DNA of 60,000 bases, from NCBI RefSeq assembly GCF_910592395.1, contig NC_088308.1, forward strand, positions 20,291,501-20,351,500, written 5' to 3'. The DNA comes from Lineus longissimus. Taxonomy: Eukaryota > Nemertea > Pilidiophora > Heteronemertea > Lineidae. The translations under genes were made by a program, and so were the position numbers. This document shows, piece by piece, positions 35,756 to 47,885 of the stretch. Under the pieces are notes generated by a model, which was not told the DNA's origin, did no database searches, and was given only the letters and a program-made list of their open reading frames with translations. Numbering within the stretch: the first letter of the stretch is position 1; every line of letters starts with the position of its first letter.

Positions 35756-35967
35756 ATCTTTACACCGCAACACAGGTGGAAGAGACAAGTTAGGTTGAAA
35801 CAGTTACAAGATGTGCCAGAAGGTGCTATCAGAAGATGCTGATAAAAGAATCAGGCAGCACGTTCTTTTCATTCATGTTGGAGAGGTGAAGGATGGTGAC
35901 TACTACTATGCTGCTATCTCTAGCAGTGGAGAAATTCTGAGGAATTTTTCAGCAAAGTTCATATGAT
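35756..35967 (+). pseudogene. immunoglobulin I-set-like domain fragment
   Basis: A strong acceptor (GTAGGTTTTTTCAG) ends at 35755. In the frame 35799-35966 the product reads YKMCQKVLSEDADKRI, HVLFIHVGEVKDGDYYYAA, ISSSGEILRNFSAKFI. This follows the E-F-G strand pattern of I-set Ig domains: L.I..V...D.G.Y...A...SG. The usual second cysteine is replaced by tyrosine. An in-frame TGA at 35796-35798 lies where the C-strand tryptophan would be expected. Either the exon starts after it (a weak acceptor ends at 35801) or the domain is broken. It ends at TGA 35965-35967 without a good donor. Most likely a decayed or partial Ig-superfamily gene; function unknown. Confidence 0.4.
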
Positions 35968-36679
35968 GTTATACTGAAGAACTGATTCGTGGGCTGGTAC
36001 AGTATTGGAATCCTACAAATTAGGATCATACAATATTGCTTAGAACCAAGAACACAACAACCATATTTGCGCCCCAAGCAGTATCACAACATTTCTTTCA
36101 AAAGCTTATGTCCTTGGATTAGACGCATTCATCAGTTGCTAGATACCCCGCTATTCCAATTTAGATCACCACTTCTAATCCCTCCTAAAGCGCATTACTG
36201 GTATATTTTCCTAAATCTTAGGGATCGAGAAAGATTGTGACGTACTGTTTGGAATGTCAGATTTTGCAGCTGGCTAACATGAATTTCTCTCAGTGTTTGT
36301 ATCAGCAAACAGGAATAAACCATGCTCATGATTTTTAGTATGAGCTTAATCTTTTTTAATGTGTACCAATTGTATATCTGAGTTAGAATGATTAGAACAA
36401 CTCTGTTATGGAGAAAAATAAAAGTTGTCTTTATTCGACAATCGAGTCAATATGATTCATTTAATGACCAACTATTTCCGATAGTGCGAAAAAGTTGGGA
36501 GTTCACGTCAACATCAAAGTGTTCTTCATCTTTGTTTATCCAGTACATTTGTTGAAAAAGTATGATGAACTTTCAACTAATTGGATGCAAAGATGGAGTC
36601 ATTCTTTTGTGTAGTTGATCAATAATACACTACTGCAGTCAGAGAAATAACAAATTAAATATTGCAAAGAGAAGATCAT

Positions 36680-36860
36680 TTGGACCATAATTTTGAAAGT
36701 TCTGCATCCGGAGCCAAAGCATTGAGCTACCAGGGATGGTACCAGAAGGAGGATAAAGGCAATGTTCCAATACCCAAGGCACTGAAAGACCGAATACAGA
36801 AAAATAATGACGGATTCTACTTACATAATTTGACATGCCGTACCGTTTGCACACTTTCTT
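36680..36860 (+). pseudogene. second immunoglobulin-like domain fragment
   Basis: In the plus frame beginning at 36662 the product contains SYQGWYQKEDKGNVPIPKAL, then KDRIQKNNDGFYLHNLT. A GWYQK...P...DRI...GFYLHNL pattern resembles the C to E strands of V/I-type Ig domains. It can also be loosely aligned with the fragment at 35756-35967 (VP...KRIRQ...LFIH). The F-strand D.G.Y.C motif does not follow in the same frame, so an intron or break lies after about 36830. The same DNA has a 104-codon open frame on the minus strand, so chance cannot be excluded. Confidence 0.3.
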
Positions 36861-36899
36861 TCTGTCATCTCTTAGCTTGTTGTCTGCAATAGAAGAGAA

Positions 36900-38570
36900 A
36901 GGAACGTCAATTAGCCGGAGTGATGAGTATAGCGTGACAGGAAAGGAAGTCATGTTTTGCAGAGAAAAAGAAGAAGTTTAACAAGTCCTTCATCCATAAA
37001 TGAAATGCCACCAGTCAATTTTTTTATCTAAGTTGTATTCACTAGTAGTAGAGCAGATGAAGTTGGAGGATATGCCTGTTTCATCTATCAGTACAAAGGA
37101 ATGCAAGCAGCTTGAAGGTAACTGGGCCATCTCTACAGAAATCTAACCAAATCAAACTTACTCCTTCTTGGCTAATCAAAAAGAGTCAATATGCTTGAAA
37201 AGTTTACAAGGGCTATCAACCTAATTTTGAGAATGAAGGTTTAGTCACAGTGGGAGGGGCATTTTTTACATACCATGAGGGAACGGTTCCGTAAGTTCCA
37301 CCAGAACAACAATGAGCCAAGTTGTAATAGTAACTTTTATGAACCCAGTTGCGAAAGTACTCTTCATTGGTAGATGACACCAGTTGACAGCCCTGAACAC
37401 CCCATATGCAACTTTTTTTTCCTTTTTGTCATTGATCTTGTCTCTATATTTCAATTCACTTCAATCGGAGTTTTCAGAAATTTGTTGAGTCAAAAGCACA
37501 AGGTGCTCTCATGATGATACATAAAAAACTTTTTAATGACTGTCAATATACAATACTATTATTCTTACTATAGGTACTCCATTAGAATTGGATCACAGGT
37601 GCTGATATGCTAGTACCTAACCTATAAATCAAGCTTCAATTTCCATACAAACTATGGACCACTTGCTCGACTGCTTGTGACTGGTGAAACTGAGGGGTGA
37701 TAAGAACTGAAAGGAACAATTCTGACTCGCCTGGCAAAAAATATATTTTGGCCCTTAACGGGTATAACAATTTGAATCACAACAACGACTAATGAAACCA
37801 CGAACACCCTGAGGTTTCCGATCGGAATTAGCCAATGGAACCCTGCACATGACAGTATTCAATGCGCTACCTGTCAGGCCTGTCAAAGACATGTATGGAC
37901 TCAAGTGTGATAGTGACATAATGTTTTGCTCATCGACTTCATGTGGGTTGATGTTTGCCTACATCCACATCAAGGCCAGTATGGAAACAAACAATTTCCA
38001 ATACTACAGTGCCCAATTGAATGAATATACTGCATGGTTACAGGCCACAACAGACTTGCCTAGATTTTTTCTTAAACGAATTTGAAATCAGAGGGGTGTC
38101 ACACCCCTAGATTTTACCATTTCCCACTCTAAAACGTCAAAGATAATGACTCCTGTCACCAGAAGGCAACTGCAATGCTTGTTTTACCAGCCATAAAATC
38201 AAAACAAAACCCCTCCAGCAACGCAAATAATTCTAATAACAATATTTTGGTTTTCATCCTATGCGAGATGCGGTAGGAGATGCAGCAGGGTGCAGATTGC
38301 TCATATTATCATTTCCCTTTGAAAGCAGATAGTACATGGGGAGGAGTATTATTATTTCTACTTTTATTGGTGATTGGCAGAAACATTTTATGATAATAAC
38401 ATTAACAGATATACAACAAAAGATATTCTAATGCTAAAGTTTTTTGTATTGAGATCAAAGCATTCAAAAGAACGGAAGTCAGCTCATGTGTGAATCTCTT
38501 TGAATTACTGTGCTCTACGATATACAAAGCAGCTGCTCTAGTTTTTGGCAAGGCACAATCTCCACGATCA
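36900..38570. other. non-coding interval
   Basis: A perfect 17-nt palindrome (AGGGGTGTCACACCCCT, 38092-38108) is the only clear structure. A 78-codon plus-strand frame at 37849-38085 has no recognised motif. Confidence 0.45.
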
Positions 38571-38580
38571 CAACCTTAAA

Positions 38581-38745
38581 AAGTGAATGTCATTCGGGAA
38601 GGATGCAATAAGGTGAAGGTCATCTAAGAAGGATGTGAAAAGGTGAAGGTCTTTTAAGAATGATTTAAATGAGGTGAAGGTCATTTGAATGGAAGCAAAA
38701 AGGTGATGGTCATCAGTCAGATGCAATAAAGGTCAAGGTCAATGG
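38581..38745 (+). repeat. 29-bp tandem repeat carrying nuclear-receptor half-sites
   Basis: Five to six units of about 28-32 bp of the form AAGGTGAAGGTCATCTAAGA plus AGGATGCAA. The GGTCA-like core is kept in most units (GTCATTC, GGTCATC, GGTCTTT, GGTCATT, GGTCATC). The last becomes AAAGGTCAAGGTCA (38728-38741), a direct repeat of AGGTCA without spacer that includes TCAAGGTCA. The repeat itself is certain; regulatory meaning is inferred. Confidence 0.85.
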
Positions 38746-41622
38746 AGAACCTCTACACCTTACACCCAAACACTCAGCTATCACTTATAAGTCTGAAGTC
38801 GGGTGTCAATGAATAATATGGTTATGTCTACTTAAAAAGTCCAATTTGATATCAACTTATCAATTATTGCCACCCACCTATTTATTACAATTATATCTCT
38901 CTTTGATCCCACCTTTGATATTCTACACCTTTCCAATGAAAACTGTCGCTTCTAGGGTGTAACCCCACCCACCTGTTACCAGATATCCATGCGATCAATA
39001 CTTCGAAGTCGAGGTTAAACCAATAGATCACAACTCATTTAGAATAAGTATCATACAAATGTGTGTTTCTGCATCATCGATACCTCCGTGTGCAAGATTG
39101 ATCAGCAGCATGATTACTAACATGATATTACACGTAGTATTGCACTAGCACATTAGGTTTCTACAGTTGTAAGAAGTAATAGTAAGTAGTAAGTGGTAAG
39201 AAACAGTATGTGCATGTAGGTTAAAGAAACAAAAGGCTCTGCTTGATAAGGAGGGCACATGACTACCAGAACCACCTTATCACCAGAGAGCGAGAATGAA
39301 TTCAACATATAAACTGCCACACCCGTCCTTTTGGAGCCTCCCTAAATCAATATCTTAAATCATAATTAATATTTATATAGCTCCAATTAGTCATTCTTCA
39401 ATGCTTGCCATTGACCAAGACTAATCAAACAAATACTTGAAAGTCCCACGAATGACAAACTGGCCATGTTTAATTCATTAAATAGCCTTGTAAAAGTCAT
39501 TATTCCATTAATGCCTTTTTATACTGTATCACCCTCTCCCTTATTTGAAGAAAAAAAAAAGTCGTACCCCTTTCTTCAGCCTCAATCCTGGATCCACCCA
39601 TGTTGTCCTCAGTTGTGCTTTATTTTTTTGCCAGAAGAGAATCTTGAGCCAATAACTCAGAGATCAGCATGCAAGCCAGTTTCTCTTAAGTACATTTATG
39701 GCACAGCCTTCTTTGTACCTTTCTTTTTGCCGAACTGAAGGCAGCACATCAAATAATTTAAGTAGGTTCATATCAGCCTTTCGAAACCATGATGTAATTC
39801 CAGAGGGTTAAACCAAAACTGTCATTGAGTGTGCTAAGTAAATTACTCAATTCCTTTCATTTTCATTGAACTGCCTCGACGGTTTGAACAAATTTGATAT
39901 TCCACAAAATTAAGTGAACTAAAAATCGGATAAGAGACAAAAATCTGACAAGTTGACAGTTGGGAATTTTCCGTGTTTCTGAACTGAGATAAGACATCGA
40001 ACTATCAGTATAAACTGATCTAGTTCCCATGGTAACGTAGCATTTTTCTTGTTCTGATTTGTTTTAAAGAAGATGTGAGCAAATTTGGCAAGTGATTCCA
40101 ATTGGTATTAGTGACGAAGAGAGATTAGTGGCTTTTATAGTTGACTTGGTGTTTGACATGTTTGAAGTGAATTTTCAACTCTGAAAATGTAGCTTTTTTG
40201 GTTATAATATATAGTCATGGGCAAGAGGGTCAGATTTAATCAATTTTAGAATAAATACCTTACCTTAAAATGATGTATCAGCGTAAAATAGGTAGAACTG
40301 ATGCAAATATTGAACCAAAGCATCAGCAAGTTATTTTGAAATTTATCCAATGCCGTAGACCGGGTCTACTCCCATAGCCTTTCAGTCCACTCTGACGTAG
40401 GCCGGGTACGATCGGTTGAACATTCCCTTTCAACACTAACAGTCTCTGACTGTTGATCATTTGAACGTGACAGAGGTGGCGTGTTTCGAGTTTGAAACTG
40501 TAATAAAATCATTTTTGGAAGGAGCCAGTCATGTTCTGTGTTGTCAAGAATTGGCAAGAATGTGGATGGTAGTGCCTGTCATCACAGAGTGACAACCAGC
40601 AATGATTTTTGTCACTCCACTTTTGATTATTTTCATTCAAGGGCAAGAAGAACAAACATCAGAAAACTACATATTACCCCGAAATTCTGCCAATTGCAAA
40701 TTCATTGGTTGATGTATGGCATATAATTTGGTTGGCATCACAGAATTATTCCAGCATAATATTCCATTTCCCCCAATTGTCCACTAAAGTGATCAGTGTC
40801 CTATATCCATGGGGAATTGGACAAATTGCTTGTAAAGGCTGGGTATTCCGCAGCTAATATCGCCCCACTTGGTACTCAATTATCTACTGCAGCATACAAT
40901 GTATATCCATCACAATTTATCTCATTCTAAAGTTAAGTTAATTAGATGTAATCTTGATCAACATTAAAGCCACTCCGTCAAGGCTATTTCTGAATATGAG
41001 TGGCCCTCTCATAGCAAGATGATGAAAGGAAATAATAGGATTGGCATCAATGTGCCATTTAAGCACTTAAAATTTACTGCAGCCAAACTTGTGCGCATAC
41101 ACAATACAGATGTAATCCACTTGCTGGTTAAATATATGCTCTCTGCACTAGTTCTACTACAAGGCAGATGGGCAAAAGGCGGAAAACCCTGACCCTCAGA
41201 TAAATATACAACAATTAAAAGCAGTTGTACTAACACGATGCAGTGATGTTGAAACTTACACCATGTGATATACACAGATGGCGTCACATTATGGCTTCAA
41301 ACTCGGTCACTAAAAAACGACCTAAAAAGGGAAACAGCTGTCCTTAAGTTTTACATTCCATGGTAGTAGTTTTACACTTTACAAAAGAAGAAGAGTGTAA
41401 AATGTTTGGTAGTACCTTTCACACTTTACAAAATAAGAGTTTCAAAATGATAGGTAGCACATCGGGTCAATGTATACATGAAGTCACACATCATTATCAC
41501 AGAACTAATTTGCCACGCCCACTTACCCTCAATGGAAAATCCACATCCAAATCACAATCCAAATCAGAAAAGAGCAAAAACGAACATTCACATGAAAATA
41601 AAAGAGCACACTAGAAAAGGAC

Positions 41623-41640
41623 AGAGAGAGAGAGAGAGAG
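41623..41640 (+). repeat. AG dinucleotide microsatellite
   Basis: Nine AG units. Confidence 0.95.
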
Positions 41641-44600
41641 CCCTCATAACTCGCAGACATGTTTCTATGTCCCGAGACTAGATCACCATTGAACCGGTAC
41701 GGCACTGAATATAAAAGCCTGATCTCACAATGCGCCATTCAATGTCGAGTTTTCTATCAAAATATGTATAAATCATAAAAGCCCAGTGGCATCCTATTGA
41801 AGGATCATAATAATCCACTTGTCTGTAGTAAAGGAGACTTACCTGTTTGAGCAGCACGGATTATCAAATAATACTACAACAATCGGGAAAAATCCTGCAG
41901 AAATCTCTCCCAGTACTACTCCGAGCTTGAGTCTATTTCCAAATAACCCTAGGCTCGCCTGCCTAATCCCTTTTCAAGATAGGTTCGGCGGTCTGGGCTG
42001 GTTGGGCATGCAGTAGCCTGCCGCTGCATGCTTCACCACTGATGGCCCAATCAAGAATGTGTCTCTTCTGTGCCACGGACCCTTCCTTGGGACTGCCACC
42101 CGTGATCCACTCCACGGAACCCATTCAATGGATCAACATTACAGATTACTGATCACAGCAATCATAAACAGTTGGATGAGCCCGGACCCTGCATAATTAC
42201 GCATCGAGTAATCTAATGGGCATTCATTGGGAGAGGTTTGGCCCTTTGGAATGTTTGAAAGATGCCCCCTCTGAATAGTTCATGATTTGATTACGGTATA
42301 ATTGATGTGAAGAGTAATTAGTTGTAACATTTAGTTGTGGCGATATATGCCAGTATAATATGCCTTTTGCTAAAATACTCTGTATTCACTTTAATAAGAT
42401 TGTTAATATTGAAGCATGAACACCCCTGTAATTGCATGCATCGCATTTTTTCATCGTAATGTGGCCCTAGAAAGATGCCAGTCCTAGTATATTTGTATTC
42501 AATTCATTAATCCAGAAAAAACAATGCCAGGTGCAAAGGAATGAATACCACTGACCTTATAAACCTGTAAACAGAGTATTCTGCAAGAGAGCACCTTGCA
42601 AATGCTTTAACGGAAACCTGAAAAAAAGAATGAGTTACAATGTTCGTACACTTGAACTGTCGTTCTTGCAATACATATGTTGTACAATATAAGTCTGAAG
42701 CATGCTCTAATATTTCAAGTGCATTTTTGTGACAAGCATATGAAATAGTGGACATATGAAGAGTTTAGACACAAACTGGTCTACATTCATACACCACTTC
42801 TATCACTTTAGGTAATAATCTGGAGCTCTCAATCCGAGATACAATTTGAGATTATATCAATCTGAGATAAATTCAATTAGAGTTTGGGAAAGAGTTTCTA
42901 ATGCACTACAGTGGACATGAGGCATCTATTTCATTGCAACTTTGAGACTGTCACGACAACGGAATCAAAAATGTCAAAACAGCTTCTCCGTCAGGCGAAT
43001 CAAGGCATCCCATTCCAACTTTGCATTGAGACAAGTTTGATGGACACAGCGGTATCAAACTGCAAAACTAGCACTTGGCAGCCCCTCCAATAAAAGGGCT
43101 GAATGTGCAATCAGACAAATCAGACAAATAGAGCAGACGAATTGCAAAATTACCTCTCAGCAGCACCTCCCCACTGTCGAACTGATAAAAAGGCATCCAT
43201 TTGCAAGTTTGTGATCGTCTGACTGATGAGGTGTCCACTAATCCGTCGATAATTACCAACCGCACGGCCATGACAGCTCGTTTCTAGTCATTCATGAGCG
43301 CGTCGCTTACTTCGTGATCAGTTCATCCATCATGTGTAATATCGTGAAATAATCTCACTCAACAACTAATAACTATATGGGGTGTGTATGTATATCAATT
43401 ATACAGTAGGATACATAATGGATATCCATACTGTAGACCATTAAAATATTTTGCGAAGCAAGAAGTTGGCGAATATGCTTATTTTCAACGGATAATAGAC
43501 TAAATATCGATGCTGATACATTATCATAAACTCTACGTCAAAAGCAATATACTGCTGTCTACATGTAGTACAACCTCATACATTATGTTAACTGGTAATT
43601 TTGCAAATTTTGTCCGGGACAAAATTTTATGGTTATGTAGATTAAATAAGATATATGGTTTTGCATTTGCCTGAAGTCACAGGGTGTCACACAACAAATT
43701 TACAGTTTACTGAAATTAAAGGGTGTCCCATGACCAGCTGATATTATTACAGGCCAACCTTTACCTGAAGTTTCTGGCCAGCAATAGCATGTAGGGGTTA
43801 CTGGACCTGGCAGTGAAAGAGTCAACCAACCCAGTCCATGCCAGCCGACCACCAAATCAACATCGGAACCGATTCGCCTGTGTACATTGCCGCTCCAACT
43901 TAGAACCCATAAACCTAAAATTATGACATACTCGTGCACAAACTGCACTTTACTAATGCGATGAGGCGATGAAATAATCATGATTAGTATCCATAATTGG
44001 CAGGATGTGCCCAAGTGTGATGGGGCACCATGGTGACCATCCTATGGCGTCTGTTGGACCGGGCGCATAATGGATGGGTCGGGCGAGAGATGCCAACACT
44101 TATCACTTGGTAGCCACTTTCACAACTGTGGGTTGTTGGAGTAACGCAGCTCATCAACTCATATAAGCTTACAAGGCATGTTTGGTAACACTTCTAATCG
44201 GAAAAATGTAAGGGACTAGCATGTCAGTTTCAATGTAACTTTCTAGAATGAACAGTCCTCTGGCTGCAGACATACCGACTCAGATTAATACATGACTACC
44301 AAGGCCAACAGTAACTAAACCTCAAAAGTCTATCACACTAAATCTTTTTCTGACCAGATTAAAACTGGTCAATCAATTTATCAATTTATGCAACTAAATC
44401 ACTCAACGACATGGAACATCCATATTATGCATCTTCCATCGGAAATGTGATACCGCCTCATCTGCATGATTGGAGAAAAAACGGCAATTCGAACCTTGAT
44501 CTTTTTTCTATTTGCTGAGAGAATTCAAGAGATGTTACAATGATTGGAGATAAGAAGGGGTGGGTTGTCAAGGCCAGGAGATGAAACATTTTGAATAAAG

Positions 44601-45740
44601 TCACAAGGGTCTAAAGGAGAAGTGAGATAATTTTGCCTTATAAAGACTTCCTGGGCAGACAGCAAAGTAAAACATCCAAAAATGTGCACAGCTAGTTTTC
44701 AGAACATTTTTTCTAATACATAACAAAACTACCGCCTTGCACTGAACTAAATAAACTTTGTTAGTTCTAGCAAAGTATCAATACACTTCCCTAGCTCTTA
44801 ACGAGTTAAGGAGGTGTGTGCGAGGTGGGGATGATGTAGACTTTGCAATTAATGCTTGATTTTCATCCACTTGCTTGCAATTTATGTTGTCTGGCTGCCA
44901 TAAGATATATTACCTTTGACCAGTACTTTACAGACAGTGATATTATAAAATGACTCCCTACCTTGCCAATTTGCCTCGGTCATCAACGGCAATCATGCTT
45001 TAGTTAACCAGACCTGGTCTCTGCAAATGTCCTACAAGTACAGAAAGGCCTGTGATTCGATTGTAGGCCTAGATATCGATTCTTCATGGATGCGACACCT
45101 CATACAAAAGGCTCGGAGGACACCTGTCCCATACTCACTGGGCAAATCAATAAACAGTAGGCATATGCACATACTGCATCCTTTTCAGGACGAATAAAAA
45201 AATATGTATTGTTGTTGCAGACTACTCTAAGCTCTTACTGGAGCCTGGTGGTCGTTCTAGCCAGAAGACCACAGTATCTAAAAATTTATCACGGGTACAT
45301 TTCCATGCAATGTTAATGCAATTCTGAACCTCATGGTCTTTACTCCCTTTAAGGTAGCTGCAAGGGTGCAAATACTTTGCTTGTCGATATATACCTAAAT
45401 AACATTCGATCTGCAAAAAACTGAAAAGGGTATTCTACTTTTAAGTATCTAAATGATATATTATATAGTTGTTCACATGAAATCTACACTATAATTGACA
45501 ATCTCAAACGGTTTTAATTGGTTCATTACAAAGCAATCAAATACATGAATCCTCATAAATTCATTTTAAATTGAGGTGTTGAAATAGGTCAAGGCTATAT
45601 TCTACAATCATCTGATTTTGCCAAAAGCTGTTTGAACAAATTGTGGTTTATTTGACTGGTGACAACAAAATCTTATTTTGACATCTCACAAGAGTTAGCA
45701 GGACACTGATGTTGACATATGGGATCTGAATGCATGATAT

Positions 45741-45753
45741 GGGGGGGGGGGGG
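45741..45753 (+). repeat. poly-G run, 13 bp
   Basis: Uninterrupted guanines within ATAT...TATAA. Confidence 0.95.
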
Positions 45754-47674
45754 TATAATCAGGTGATATGCTTTTTATGCTGTTTGTTTTAATGGAATGC
45801 ATGATAATGTCATGACATATTTTGCCACATCCATGATATAGCATTTGTAATGCAGCTCATTTGCCCAATCATTGGGACTATGACACTATTGTAAAGCTGT
45901 TACATATATGAGCACACTTGTGTCTTCTCACAAATGGAATTGATTGCAAGATGACTCGAAAATCAATATACCAGAGGAGTATAGGGTTGCATACGCGTTG
46001 ATGACACTTAAAACAAATTCAATTTGCACTAAATAAGTGTCAGTGTTCAGAACACATCTTCACAGGGATTGGGTATACTTCTCTGGCCTTGCTATTCCTC
46101 AATATACAACTTGCTACCACTGGGTCTTAACTGCTGGCAATTTCTAACAGTGGAATACCACTGGGTACCACCATAACCTCTGTCGTCACCAGTAATACAC
46201 TGCCGGTGGCACCCAATGGAAACTAGGCTGGGTCCTGACTGTCAATTGGAGTGGTAAACACAGTCACCAAAATCAAGTTCACAGACACATAATTCATACT
46301 TACAAATAGACAACACCTGATATCACTGCTGCTGCGCCTGAAGATTAAAAATATTGACCAGCTTGCATGAAACAACCAAAACACAATGCTCACGCTTTCC
46401 AAATCAATGTCTTGTGAACCAAATAGCTACTCAATGACTGACGAAGAACTTAATCACACCATCCATGTGAACACAATCCTCTCAGATACACGTCTACCGT
46501 CCCTGAGACCAACCTAAGCCGTATGCCCTACTCAGTGATACTACGCTGAGCTCATCTTAAACGTGGCATCTCCTACAAAGTACGTGGATAGAGAATAGCA
46601 AACAAGTCCAATTTGTCCTCATTTGTATTCCAGCTCGGTGTACTATTTAATATTTCCATCTTGGGGAGAGATCGATACACACTTTAATACTGATGTACCA
46701 TACCACCATTGATGGAGCTTGTCAGGTGAATGCTTGACTTGATGGTTCTCTGCTTCATTAGACATTGTGTTTTATTCATAGCCCAAATGACAATTTTGGA
46801 TTCCTTTATGTTATCTTTGGTTGCAGTTGAATCCAATCACGGTAGAGGAGGCATTCTCTGATGTTTCAATCTTACCCATACACTCACCAATTAGGATGGA
46901 AGACATGTTGCATCTCAGCTGAAACTTGGAAGTCCAAAGTATTAAAATACATGTATGCTTACTTTGCCAGAATCTGCAGATAAAGCATAACCTGCGAGTG
47001 ATTCGAAACAAAATCCTGATAAATTTCTGAAGCCATTTTAGGCTTGTTTTGTATGCACTGCCATTTTTCGTGTAATGGAGCATAGTAGCAATGAACCCAA
47101 CTGGGACAATTAAAAATCATGGCAAAAATCATCTGAACTTCTCTTCAAATATTTTTCAAACCATAGCTTTATAGTTTTCGAGAAAACATGTCTTATTGAT
47201 TGCCAACGTCTGGGTTCCAAGAGTGAATTCTTCTGTATTACTTCATCGATCAAGGTCACACAGCAACCTTGGTTAATCACGCACACCACAGTATGGATCC
47301 TATATCACTGTTCTGTTACTGATGGCATTACCGGAGGAACTCCTCTTTAGAATCTCTGCACACAACGGTCAATTTATCATCATCAGAACGGCAGTCGACT
47401 TCTTTAATTTGCTAGTTGGAATTATCTCAATGGAATCTAAGGTTCATTCAGTGTTATTGCTTGCCGTTTCAATCAAGATCAATGCACATAAACATACACA
47501 TTAATGCATAGGTTCTTTTCAATCAATTTGCGGTGAACCTACTACGGTTATCTCAAAACTTTTAATAGATTCTGGTTGGTATCAGATTTGAGGTAAATTC
47601 TCCGTGGTTCAGGATCAGATACCATTCTCGCTATTCAGAAAACCAGGAATGTACTTTTTCACTTCATACCACAG

Positions 47675-47885
47675 ATACTGTTGACTGCAAAATTGCTGCA
47701 TCTCTTTATTTTTGTGCATTGCAAAAAGTAACATTTTCAAGATTTTTATTTGGGTGAACTATGGAATTTCTTTTTGTTTTTCCAATCAAAAAATTATATA
47801 TTTGTGATTTCTATTTTTGTGAATCTAGCTGAATTGCGATTCCGCAAAAATCAAGCACGTGTGAAAATTTCGCTGTTTACAGTAT
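47675..47885. mobile_element. MITE with ATACTGT termini
   Basis: The left end reads ATACTGTTGACTGCAAAATT and the right end, inverted, ATACTGTAAACAGCGAAATTT. The imperfect terminal repeats enclose about 170 bp of T-rich DNA. TA is present next to CTGT at both ends and could be the target duplication. An ATACTGTAAAC...GCGAAATTT terminus is common in short elements of marine invertebrates, by recollection rather than by search. No coding capacity. Confidence 0.65.

Larger units (their letters stand above)
38746..47674. other. long non-coding interval
   Basis: No gene recognised. Contains AAGTAGTAAGT-type simple sequence near 39169-39203, a 15-nt palindrome GTAGACCGGGTCTAC (40355-40369), (AG)9 at 41623-41640 and G13 at 45741-45753. 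GGGTGTCCCA, a mariner-terminus-like word, occurs near 43722. A TCAAGGTCA site lies at 47250-47258. Open frames here, up to 104 codons, show no domain motif. Confidence 0.45.

Noticed and set aside
43700-44014. 104-codon minus-strand open frame
   Set aside because: Tryptophan- and leucine-rich random-looking composition without motif or splice context.
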